The notes beneath the pieces are model-generated. The model searched no databases, was not told the origin of the DNA, and saw only the letters and a list, made by a program, of their open reading frames with translations. Source: an uncultured Erysipelotrichaceae bacterium (GTDB lineage: Bacteria; Bacillota_I; Bacilli_A; RF39; UBA660). Taken from it: a DNA stretch of 13,851 nt. The translations under genes were made by a program, and so were the position numbers. The stretch's first letter is position 1; every line of letters starts with the position of its first letter. Where the stretch lies: positions 1 through 13,851 of the forward strand of contig CADBLY010000032.1 of assembly GCA_902795725.1 (NCBI GenBank), given 5' to 3'. Shown here piece by piece: positions 1 to 7,134 of the stretch.

Positions 1-94
1 AGAAAACTTTTCTATTTCCTTTTTTTTAGAAGATATTTTTTTTAAAAATTTGAGTGTGTTTAAAATAATATAACAGTAATTAAAATATAGCATG

Positions 95-123
95 AAAAAA
101 ACGCAATTATTATTGCATTTTTT
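95..123 (-). terminator. Rho-independent terminator of the MMPL gene
   Basis: On the minus strand the stem has a GCAAT/ATTGC core (103-107 with 112-116) and a 4-nt loop. One mismatch separates the core from a six-pair A/T extension. The RNA then runs into a T tract given by the A run at 95-101. The outer stem overlaps the TAA stop of the MMPL gene, so the terminator directly abuts the coding region. Seen directly; strength not measured. Confidence 0.75.
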
Positions 124-3100
124 ATTTAAATAAATCTTTTATTCTATCAATAACTGTTTGTTTTTGACTATGGTTTTCTTTAGTTATTTCTTTTTCTTTT
201 GGTTTTACTGAGTCAATAATTATGATAAATTTTGTATTAGTATCAATATCTTTTGTACCTGTAAAACTATTGTAGTTATGGGCTAAAGATTTTAATTCTT
301 TTACTTTTATTAGAGATGGTTTTATATCATTATTTACAATATTTGTTATTTTATTTATTCCCTGATTATCTAGTGTTTCTATACCTTGTTGTAGTTCTTT
401 AGTTCCTGTTGTTAATTGTTCTAAGCCTTTTTTTAATTCTTCTAATGATAGAATTACTTTATTTAATACAGTGTTTTTGGATTGATTTGATACTTCTTTA
501 GCTACAGTACCTGATACAGTAAATGATGTTTCTTGGGCGATTTTTAATGCGGTTTGATATGCTGTATTGGCAGCTGTTTGACTAGCTAATTCTAGAGCCT
601 GATTATACATTGCTTCTTTCATTTTTTCTATTGCTTGATTTTCTGCTTGTGTTACATAAGAACAATAATCGGTTATTAAAGAAAGGCATCCATCATATAT
701 TTGTTTTGTTTGTTCGTTGGCTTTCATTTGTTCATGTGATGCTAATTTTAAAGCATTGATTAGATTTTCATTGTTTTCTATTTCATAATCTGATGCTTGT
801 TTTATTTGATGAGTTTCTTTTTCAGTTTTGATTACACTTTCTATAGCTTGATTCATTATTTCTTCTTTTCTTTGTTCGATTGTAGCTATTGTTTGTTGTG
901 ATGCTTGATTTTGAATGTTTGATAAAGTCTTTTCATCTATAGTGTCTTTATTATTTTTTAAGTTTTCGATAGATGTTGATACACCATTATATATTGTGGT
1001 TGCACCATCATTAATTTTTTTAGATCCTTCGACTAGAGATTTACTTCCATTTGATAATTTATTTATATCATTATAAATACTATCTAATCCATTTATTTTA
1101 TCTAAATCAATTTTATCTATTAATTTAGGAGTTGCTACAGAATAGATTGATGGTAGTGAGAATTTAGTTGTATCAAATGATATAGTTATGGTATCCATAT
1201 TTTTTAGAGATTCAATATTTAAACTTTCATATAGCCCTGGCATGGATATACCTGCTACAATATAGTTCGTACCATTAGATACTACTTTACCATTATCAAT
1301 ATTAATATTTGAGTTATTAGTACCATCTAATATGGTGGTTGTTGCAATAACGAATGGTGTGTATAAATCATTATGTTTATCTAAGTTTTTATAGTGTATG
1401 ATAATATCTACATGCCCTTTTTTACCTAGTATATTGTTTAATTTTTGTTCTTTATTATTTAATTTATATTTAATATCTAAAGATATTGGTAATGTATTAT
1501 TGGATTTTCCTTTATAATATATATCTTTTTTATTTGCGTCCCAAGTTAATTTATTATTTTTAATTGTTACTTTGGCATTGCTACTTGTATTTTCAATGTT
1601 TGTTAAATCAGAGTAATCAATAATGGTATTTTGTTTTTCTTCATTTATTAAATGATTGGTAACGGTTACTTCCTTTAATTTTCCATTACTATTTAACTTA
1701 GCATAGACTGTTTCTTCTTTGGTTAAGGCCTTGACTGGTAGAACAGTTAAACTTAATAGACAAATCATACTTATAATAGCTAATTTCTTTTTCATATTTT
1801 TTCTTCCTTTCTTAAATCCTAGTGTGGTTGTTACTATTAATTTATCAAAGATAATTAATATTGATGGTAAAACAAACATAACAACAATCATACTTATAAT
1901 GGCTCCTCTAGAAATTAGAGTACATAATGAACCTATTAAATCAATTTTAGATACTAGCGCTACTCCAACTGTAGCAGCAAAGAAACACATTCCGCTTACA
2001 AAGATTGATGATATTGAAGTATCTAATGAATACTTAATAGCTTCCATTTTTTCTTTACCTTTTTTTCTTTCATTTAAGTAAGTTGAAGTCATTAAGATAG
2101 CATAATCAATTGTTGCGCCTAATTGTATAGTTCCTATTACTACAGATGCGATAAATGGTATTTGAGTACTTTCAAAATATGGTATACCCATATTTATAAA
2201 AATAGCAAATTCTATCACACTAACAAGTAATACGGGAAGTGCGATTGATTTTAATACTAATAGCATTAATGCAAAGATAATAATGATACTTGTGTAGTTA
2301 ACGTTTTTAAAATCTTTGTCGGTTATTTCAACTAAATCCTTCATTAGAGGACCTTCCCCGGCAACAATGGCTTTTTTATCATATTTTTTTACAATGCTTG
2401 TTATTTTGGTTATTTGATTATTTAATTCATTAGTTGCTATATCATAATTAGAATTAATTAACATCAGTTTATATTTATCTGTTTTTATAATATTTCTTAA
2501 ATCTTGGTTTAACATGCTTTCATCAATTCCATATTGATATAGTTTTGATGAACTTAATACACTTTTAATACCTGGAATTTTTTCTATTTCATCTATCATT
2601 TGATTAGTATCCGCTATGGATAAATCGTTGGATAATAGTATTATTTCTTGGGATACTATATTATAATCGTCTTTTAAAGTTTTTGTTGCTTTAGTATATC
2701 CATAGTTATCAGGTATAGATTCATCTAATTTATAATAGACTGGTGTTTTTGTCTGCGATTTATAGGCTGGAATTAGTAATATAATAAAAATTATAAAGAT
2801 GAACTTATAGTGTTTTAGAACAAAGGTTTTTATATGTTTAAATTTAGGTAATATTGTTTTATGTGTAGTTTTATCAATTAATTTATCAAAGGTAAGCAAT
2901 AAAGCTGGGAAGAGAGTTACAACACATATAAGACCAAATACAACTCCTTTTGCCATAACTATACCAATATCCATACCTAGTTTTAAATTCATTGTACAAA
3001 GGGCTAAAAAACCAGCTATTGTTGTTAAACTACTTCCTAATACAGATACTAAAGTATCTGCTATTGCATTTGTCATTGCTTTTTTTATGTCTTTATTTTT

Positions 3101-3865
3101 TTTCTTAGCACTTTCATATTTATGATATAGGAAGATGGAGAAATCTGTTGTAACTCCAAGCTGTAAAACGGAACTTATAGCTTTAGTTATGTAGGATATA
3201 TCCCCCAGAAAGATATTGGTTCCCATATTATAGAGTATAGCTACTCCAATATTTAGGATAAGTAAGAATGGTACTATATATGAATCTAATGATATCATAA
3301 GAACAATAATACAAAAGATAACAGCTATGATAACATACAATGTCATTTCATTATTAAATAATTGTTTAGTATCTAAAACCATCGCACTCATACCACCTAC
3401 TTTAGATGATTTGTTGACAAGTGAACGAATACTTTCAACGGCAGCTAAGGTTTTGTCATCACTTGTAGAATTAGAAAATGTAATGAATACAAGTTTTGAT
3501 TTGTTGGATGATACTTTATCTTTGATTGTACTGGGAATATATTCTATAGGTATTTGACTACCTGTAATATCATCAATACTAATTACTTTGGAGACACCGT
3601 CAATTTCTTTTATTTTTTGTTCTAAGGATATAATATCTTTGTCTTTCATATTTTCAATTATCGCTATTGCATAAGCTCCAGTATGAAAATCATCTGTTAG
3701 TATTTTTTCTCCCTTAATGGTTTCGATGTCATCTGGAAGATATACTAATATATCATAATTAATCTTTGTTTTATACATGCCAATTAGGGCTGGTATAACA
3801 AATAATATACTTAGTATTAAAATTACTTTATAATATTTTGTTATTAAATATCCTATTTTTTTCAT
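122..3865 (-). CDS. MMPL/RND-family transporter fused to a secreted Leu-x-x-Gly heptad-repeat domain
   Basis: The first ~690 residues are a complete two-half MMPL (RND superfamily) exporter. TM1 (~13-30) precedes an extracellular loop to ~172, TM2-6 fill ~174-328, TM7 is ~352-367, a second loop runs to ~522, and TM8-12 fill ~525-675. Paired Asp motifs lie in TM4 (TTDFS, D241) and TM10 (ATIDYA, D587), the expected proton-relay positions. Such proteins export lipids, peptides or drugs; the substrate here is unknown. The rest is unusual for the family. A basic stretch and MKKK (M691) lead into a hydrophobic segment with a signal-peptidase-like V-K-A site (711-713), then a ~530-residue presumably extracellular domain. 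That domain carries L/I-x-x-G heptads (glycines 940, 947, 954, 961 and 1147, 1154, 1161) flanking a long helical, Gln/Glu/Ala-rich section with C1060 and C1068, and has no C-terminal anchor. The start is preceded by AGAGG six bases upstream. The gene is divergent from a TetR gene that probably represses it. Confidence 0.9.
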   Translation of the reverse strand: MKKIGYLITKYYKVILILSILFVIPALIGMYKTKINYDILVYLPDDIETIKGEKILTDDFHTGAYAIAIIENMKDKDIISLEQKIKEIDGVSKVISIDDITGSQIPIEYIPSTIKDKVSSNKSKLVFITFSNSTSDDKTLAAVESIRSLVNKSSKVGGMSAMVLDTKQLFNNEMTLYVIIAVIFCIIVLMISLDSYIVPFLLILNIGVAILYNMGTNIFLGDISYITKAISSVLQLGVTTDFSIFLYHKYESAKKKNKDIKKAMTNAIADTLVSVLGSSLTTIAGFLALCTMNLKLGMDIGIVMAKGVVFGLICVVTLFPALLLTFDKLIDKTTHKTILPKFKHIKTFVLKHYKFIFIIFIILLIPAYKSQTKTPVYYKLDESIPDNYGYTKATKTLKDDYNIVSQEIILLSNDLSIADTNQMIDEIEKIPGIKSVLSSSKLYQYGIDESMLNQDLRNIIKTDKYKLMLINSNYDIATNELNNQITKITSIVKKYDKKAIVAGEGPLMKDLVEITDKDFKNVNYTSIIIIFALMLLVLKSIALPVLLVSVIEFAIFINMGIPYFESTQIPFIASVVIGTIQLGATIDYAILMTSTYLNERKKGKEKMEAIKYSLDTSISSIFVSGMCFFAATVGVALVSKIDLIGSLCTLISRGAIISMIVVMFVLPSILIIFDKLIVTTTLGFKKGRKNMKKKLAIISMICLLSLTVLPVKALTKEETVYAKLNSNGKLKEVTVTNHLINEEKQNTIIDYSDLTNIENTSSNAKVTIKNNKLTWDANKKDIYYKGKSNNTLPISLDIKYKLNNKEQKLNNILGKKGHVDIIIHYKNLDKHNDLYTPFVIATTTILDGTNNSNINIDNGKVVSNGTNYIVAGISMPGLYESLNIESLKNMDTITISFDTTKFSLPSIYSVATPKLIDKIDLDKINGLDSIYNDINKLSNGSKSLVEGSKKINDGATTIYNGVSTSIENLKNNKDTIDEKTLSNIQNQASQQTIATIEQRKEEIMNQAIESVIKTEKETHQIKQASDYEIENNENLINALKLASHEQMKANEQTKQIYDGCLSLITDYCSYVTQAENQAIEKMKEAMYNQALELASQTAANTAYQTALKIAQETSFTVSGTVAKEVSNQSKNTVLNKVILSLEELKKGLEQLTTGTKELQQGIETLDNQGINKITNIVNNDIKPSLIKVKELKSLAHNYNSFTGTKDIDTNTKFIIIIDSVKPKEKEITKENHSQKQTVIDRIKDLFK
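1793..1810 (-). promoter_or_regulatory. Internal Shine-Dalgarno and ATG inside the MMPL fusion gene
   Basis: On the minus strand AAAGGAAG (1803-1810) stands seven bases before an in-frame ATG (1795-1793, codon 691). That ATG opens a signal-peptide-like sequence: MKKK, then a hydrophobic core, then V-K-A. Quality and spacing match the real start sites in this window. If used, it would give a separate 557-residue secreted protein (122-1795) in addition to, or instead of, the full fusion. The sequence is seen directly; its use is inference. Confidence 0.6.
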
Positions 3866-3880
3866 ATTTTGCCTCTTTTC

Positions 3881-3893
3881 TGACTAACGGTCA
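3881..3893. promoter_or_regulatory. Probable TetR operator O1 at the MMPL transcription start
   Basis: The sequence is TGACTAACGGTCA, a palindrome of the form TGAC-N5-GTCA. Its reverse complement, TGACCGTTAGTCA, differs at one base from O2. It covers about +1 to +13 of the predicted MMPL transcript, just ahead of the MMPL ribosome binding site. Paired short palindromes in a tetR-divergent gap are the usual operator layout for this family. Binding by the neighbouring TetR protein is inferred. Confidence 0.75.
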
Positions 3894-3898
3894 TAAAC

Positions 3899-3927
3899 AT
3901 ATTATCACACTCTTGACCATTAGTCAA
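3899..3927 (-). promoter_or_regulatory. Promoter of the MMPL gene
   Basis: On the minus strand TTGACT (3927-3922) is followed by a 17-base spacer and TAATAT (3904-3899), with a TG one base upstream of the -10 (extended -10). This is close to the sigma-A consensus. The -35 lies in operator O2 and the expected start site lies in operator O1, so a repressor on either would block transcription. The leader before the ATG is about 27 bases. Confidence 0.8.
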
Positions 3928-3941
3928 TATTATTATATAAT
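3913..3941 (+). promoter_or_regulatory. Promoter of the tetR gene
   Basis: TTGACC (3913-3918), a 17-base spacer and a perfect TATAAT (3936-3941) give a start site near 3948. The -35 falls inside operator O2, so the regulator is probably autoregulated. It points away from the MMPL promoter and shares O2 with it. Confidence 0.8.
3914..3926. promoter_or_regulatory. Probable TetR operator O2 covering both -35 boxes
   Basis: The sequence is TGACCATTAGTCA, which extends by one pair to TTGAC-N5-GTCAA. Its outer bases themselves form the -35 hexamers of the two divergent promoters: TTGACC on the plus strand and TTGACT on the minus strand. Its centre is 33 bp from the centre of O1, about three helical turns, so dimers on the two sites would face the same side of the DNA. 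Operator identity is inferred from symmetry and position. Confidence 0.75.
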
Positions 3942-3977
3942 TAATTTGTAAGAAGTTGACAAAAAGGTTGGTGGATT

Positions 3978-4565
3978 ATGATATTAGATAAAAAAATAGA
4001 AAAGAAAAAAAGATTATTTGATAGTGCATATGATTTATTTTTAAAAAAAGGTATTAATGATACATCTATTCAAGAAATAGCCGATAATGCTGATGTGGGA
4101 AAAGGTACATTTTATTTATATTTTAAAGATAAGTATGATTTAGAAGAACAATTAATAGCTAATAAATCAGAAGAATTATTCGAAAATGCCTTAGATAAAT
4201 TATATAATACTAGAATAGAAAAATTTGAAGAACAAATTATTTTTATATTAAATTATATTATTGATGTTTTAAGTAACCAAAAAAAATTACTGAAACTTAT
4301 TTCAAAAAATTTATCTTATGGTATATATAATAGTAATTTAAATAAAAAAATAGATGAAGCTAATGGAATTAAAGATATGTTTATTAATGGTATTAAAGAA
4401 CATCATATTAGATTAGATAATCCAGAGATTACTTTGTTTATGATTATAGAATTAGCTTCAGCTACTTGTTTTAATTGTATTTTAAATAGTGATCCTTTAT
4501 CAATAAATGAATATAAACCATACTTATATAATACAATAAAGAAAATGCTTGTTGACAAAGATTAA
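3978..4565 (+). CDS. TetR/AcrR-family transcriptional regulator
   Basis: At 195 residues this has the standard TetR length. The N-terminal ~50 residues form the typical three-helix DNA-binding domain: an amphipathic helix (RLFDSAYDLFLKKG), then the helix-turn-helix around residues 29-48, with IQEIADNADVGKGTFYLYF and the characteristic G-TFYLYF-K-D-Y signature. The C-terminal ~140 residues are a helical ligand-binding/dimerisation domain with no recognisable ligand class. AAGG lies ten bases before the ATG, with GGTGG closer in. It is divergent from the MMPL gene and two paired palindromes fill the gap, so the likely role is repression of the MMPL gene and of itself, released by an unknown ligand. 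No terminator follows; the tRNA-His promoter begins inside its last codons. Confidence 0.92.
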   Translation: MILDKKIEKKKRLFDSAYDLFLKKGINDTSIQEIADNADVGKGTFYLYFKDKYDLEEQLIANKSEELFENALDKLYNTRIEKFEEQIIFILNYIIDVLSNQKKLLKLISKNLSYGIYNSNLNKKIDEANGIKDMFINGIKEHHIRLDNPEITLFMIIELASATCFNCILNSDPLSINEYKPYLYNTIKKMLVDKD

Positions 4566-4580
4566 TATTTATGGTATATT
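4552..4580 (+). promoter_or_regulatory. Promoter of tRNA-His
   Basis: A perfect TTGACA (4552-4557), a 17-base spacer and TATATT (4575-4580) predict a start near 4587, about 11 bases before the tRNA. The -35 hexamer lies within the last sense codons of tetR (Val-Asp-Lys) and the spacer contains its stop codon. Seen directly. Confidence 0.85.
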
Positions 4581-4597
4581 TTTATACGTAGTGAGAT

Positions 4598-4674
4598 GGT
4601 GGAATTGGTGAAGGGGTTAACACGGTGGATTGTGGTTCCATTATGCAAGGGTTCGAATCCCTTATTCCACCCCA
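4598..4674 (+). tRNA. tRNA-His (anticodon GTG)
   Basis: The full cloverleaf can be folded by eye. The acceptor stem is GTGGAAT (4599-4605) with ATTCCAC (4664-4670). A 3-bp D stem GTG/CAC (4608-4610, 4621-4623) encloses a GG-containing loop. The anticodon stem GTGGA/TCCAT closes loop TTGTGGT, with anticodon GTG at 4632-4634 and G37. The variable loop is TATGC, and the T arm is AAGGG/CCCTT with loop TTCGAAT. An extra G at 4598 (G-1) opposite C73 (4671) is the hallmark identity pair of histidine tRNA. The CCA end (4672-4674) is encoded. It stands alone between tetR and the pheST terminator. Confidence 0.96.
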
Positions 4675-4687
4675 TTATGTAAATAAC

Positions 4688-4708
4688 AGTTCATATGAAC
4701 TTTTTTTT
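4688..4708 (+). terminator. Terminator after tRNA-His
   Basis: The perfect palindrome AGTTCATATGAACT (4688-4701) runs directly into a run of eight T residues. It would end both the tRNA transcript and any read-through from tetR. Confidence 0.8.
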
Positions 4709-4713
4709 AATAT

Positions 4714-4764
4714 AAAAATGTCAATATATAGAAACATGGGTTAATTTCTAATATTGACATTTTT
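4714..4764 (-). terminator. Long hairpin terminator after pheT (possibly bidirectional)
   Basis: AAAAATGTCAATAT (4714-4727) pairs perfectly with ATATTGACATTTTT (4751-4764), and an inner AGAAA/TTTCT pairing (4730-4734, 4745-4749) lengthens the stem. It starts seven bases after the pheT stop. Both arms end in A/T runs, so it could stop transcription from either side, keeping the convergent tRNA-His and pheST units apart. Confidence 0.8.
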
Positions 4765-4770
4765 TATTTA

Positions 4771-7134
4771 TTATTTATCTCTTAGTTTCGCACCGCTTTT
4801 TTCTACCGAACTAATAATATTATTAAATACTTTCATAACTTCTTCTTCCGATAATGTACGATTTGCATCAGAGAAAGTAAGTGAATATGCAATGGATTTT
4901 TCATTAGAACTTACATTTTCTCCAGTATAAACATCAAACATTTTAATATTATTGAGTAATCTTCCACCTGCTTTTTTGATTGTTTTTTCTATTGATGCGC
5001 TGGTTATGTCTTTTTTTACGATAAATGCTACATCTTTTACAATACTTGGATATTTGGATATCTCTTTAAATTGCATTTTACTTGTTCTATTAGTTAATAG
5101 TTTAGTTAAGTTTATTTCAAAAACGTATACTTCATCTTTTGTAATGTTAGGATGTAGTTTGCCGATAATACCTATTTCACTACCTTGAAAAATGATATTA
5201 GCAGATATACCTGGGTGTAGCTCATTTGGAATATTATTTACTACTAAACTATATCTACCATTATATCCTAGATAATCTAATAATTCTTCAAGTATTCCTT
5301 TAATAATATAGAAATCTACTTTATCATTATGAATTCCAAGATAGTAATCACCAGTCATTAAACAAGCAAGTTTTAAGTCTTCCTTATATTCATTACTTTC
5401 TTTGTAAAAGCATTTACCCATTTCAAAAATAGATATATCTTTTTGATTACGAGCTTTATTATATTTATATATTTCAACCATAGAATATAATAAGCTATAT
5501 CTTAGAGTAGCTCTATCTTCACTCATTGGTTTATCTACATTGATACTTTCAAAATTATCTAAAGTATATTTGTGTACTTCACTTTTTGGTATTAATGCAT
5601 ATGATAAAGTTTCATTTAAACCTAGAGATACCATTTTATTTTTGATTGCACGATTAGTTTTATTATAGTGACCAGGTTTATTTGGCACATTTGGCATAAT
5701 ACTTGGTATTTTATCCATACCATATATTCTTCCTACTTCTTCGATTAAATCTTCTTTTATAGATATATCTTGTCTTCTTGTTGGTACTGTAACTTTTAAG
5801 AAATCTTTTTCTTTAATTACTTTAAATCCTAATCTTTCAAAAATGGAAATAATATCTTTAGTTTGAATATTTATACCTAATACTTTGTTTATTTTATCGA
5901 CTGTTATATTTATATTTTTTTCTTTATTATCAGTTTTATCATATTCTAATATTCCACCTACTATACTTGCATTAGCATATTTTTCAAGTAAGTGACAACT
6001 TCTTAAAATAGCCATATTTGTTCTTTCAGGATCAATACCTTTTTCAAAACGATTACTTGCTTCACTTCGTAGTATTTTTTTAGATGTTTTTCTGATTAAT
6101 GTAGGATTAAAAATAGCTGATTCAATAATAATATTTTTAGTATTATTTTCTACTTCAGTTGATAAACCACCCATTACACCGGCAAGACCAATTGCTTGTT
6201 GTTTATCAGCTATAACAATGTCGTTATTAGTTAATTCTCTTTCAATATTATCTAGTGTTGTAAGTTTTTCTTTAGATTCAGCCATTCTAACAATTAATGT
6301 ATCCCCTAGTCTATCAGCATCATAGAAGTGAAGTGGTTGACCTGTTTCTAACATTACATAGTTAGAAATGTCAACAACGTTATTAATTGGTCTAATACCA
6401 CTTGCAATAAGTCTATTTTTAATGAAATCAGGGCTTTCTTTTATGGTAACATTTAAAGCTTTTTTAGCTAAGAATTTAGTACAATTTTCAGTTTCTATTT
6501 TTACATTAAAACTATCTTTAATACTTTCTTTGTTTTCTTCAAATGATAGATCAATATCTTTAACTTTTTTATCATATATAGCTCCTAATTCATAAGCCAT
6601 TCCTATTATACTTAGTAAATCACCACGATTGGATGTTAATTCAAAGTCAATTACTTCATCATCTAATCCTAAGTACTTAATTGGATCTTCTCCTACTATG
6701 GCATCACTACCTAATTCACAAATACCATTGATGTCTTCTTCGGTTAAGAATCTATTATCAATACCTAATTCTTTTTTAGAACACATCATACCATTCGATT
6801 CAATACCTCTTATTTTTCCTTTTTTTATCTCTCCATCAGGTAGTTTAGCTCCATTTAAAGCAACAATAACTTTTAAGCCTTTACGGCAATTAGGTGCGCC
6901 ACAAACAATTTGTAAAATTTCACTTCCAACATTTACATTACAGACATTTAAATGATCACTATCAGGGTGTGGAATACAATCAATTACTTCACCAATTATT
7001 AAGTTAGTAGCGTTTATTAGTTTTTCCGCACTGTCATATTCATTTCCAACACGAGTCATATCTTCAGCAATGCTTTTAATATCAATATCAGGTAGTTCTA
7101 TATATTCGCTAACAAATTTACGACTTAATTTCAT
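4771..7134 (-). CDS. pheT: Phenylalanyl-tRNA synthetase beta subunit
   Basis: Large subunit of the (alpha-beta)2 enzyme that charges tRNA-Phe; the beta subunit binds tRNA and edits mischarged Tyr. At about 787 residues it is full length. In order: an N-terminal segment; an EMAP-type tRNA-binding domain (~44-150) with the HPDSDHLNVC and ICELGSDA-like regions; the B3/B4 editing region (~210-385) with RPINNVVDISNYVM and GQPLHFYDAD; the B5 domain (~400-475) with VPTRRQDISIKEDLIEE; the catalytic-like core; and a C-terminal FDX-ACB anticodon-binding domain (~690-787) beginning YPSIVKDVAF. An ATG nine bases further upstream (7143) is unlikely, because it overlaps the Shine-Dalgarno itself (AAAGGATG). 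The ATG at 7134 has AAAGGA eight bases ahead. It overlaps the end of pheS by 17 bases, so translation is probably coupled. Confidence 0.97.
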   Translation of the reverse strand: MKLSRKFVSEYIELPDIDIKSIAEDMTRVGNEYDSAEKLINATNLIIGEVIDCIPHPDSDHLNVCNVNVGSEILQIVCGAPNCRKGLKVIVALNGAKLPDGEIKKGKIRGIESNGMMCSKKELGIDNRFLTEEDINGICELGSDAIVGEDPIKYLGLDDEVIDFELTSNRGDLLSIIGMAYELGAIYDKKVKDIDLSFEENKESIKDSFNVKIETENCTKFLAKKALNVTIKESPDFIKNRLIASGIRPINNVVDISNYVMLETGQPLHFYDADRLGDTLIVRMAESKEKLTTLDNIERELTNNDIVIADKQQAIGLAGVMGGLSTEVENNTKNIIIESAIFNPTLIRKTSKKILRSEASNRFEKGIDPERTNMAILRSCHLLEKYANASIVGGILEYDKTDNKEKNINITVDKINKVLGINIQTKDIISIFERLGFKVIKEKDFLKVTVPTRRQDISIKEDLIEEVGRIYGMDKIPSIMPNVPNKPGHYNKTNRAIKNKMVSLGLNETLSYALIPKSEVHKYTLDNFESINVDKPMSEDRATLRYSLLYSMVEIYKYNKARNQKDISIFEMGKCFYKESNEYKEDLKLACLMTGDYYLGIHNDKVDFYIIKGILEELLDYLGYNGRYSLVVNNIPNELHPGISANIIFQGSEIGIIGKLHPNITKDEVYVFEINLTKLLTNRTSKMQFKEISKYPSIVKDVAFIVKKDITSASIEKTIKKAGGRLLNNIKMFDVYTGENVSSNEKSIAYSLTFSDANRTLSEEEVMKVFNNIISSVEKSGAKLRDK

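Noticed and set aside
1..94. A-T-rich left edge with a near-palindrome AGAAAACTTTTCT and a possible AAAGGAAA ribosome binding site on the minus strand
   Set aside because: No start codon follows within the window and such short A/T symmetry is expected by chance here; nothing definite can be assigned.
3956..3961. A perfect TTGACA just before the tetR start, possibly a promoter
   Set aside because: With a 17-base spacer its -10 would lie inside the tetR coding region after the ATG, so it cannot make the intact tetR message; the TTGACC/TATAAT pair upstream fits better.
6629..6955. Open reading frames opposite pheT, pheS, the MMPL gene and prfA (for example 1719-2081, 6368-6595, 7863-8204, 13365-13664)
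   Set aside because: They lie wholly or almost wholly antisense to clearly identified genes, show low-complexity Ser/Leu/Phe/Ile-rich composition typical of reverse-strand reading of Lys/Glu/Asn-rich genes, and have no family motifs.
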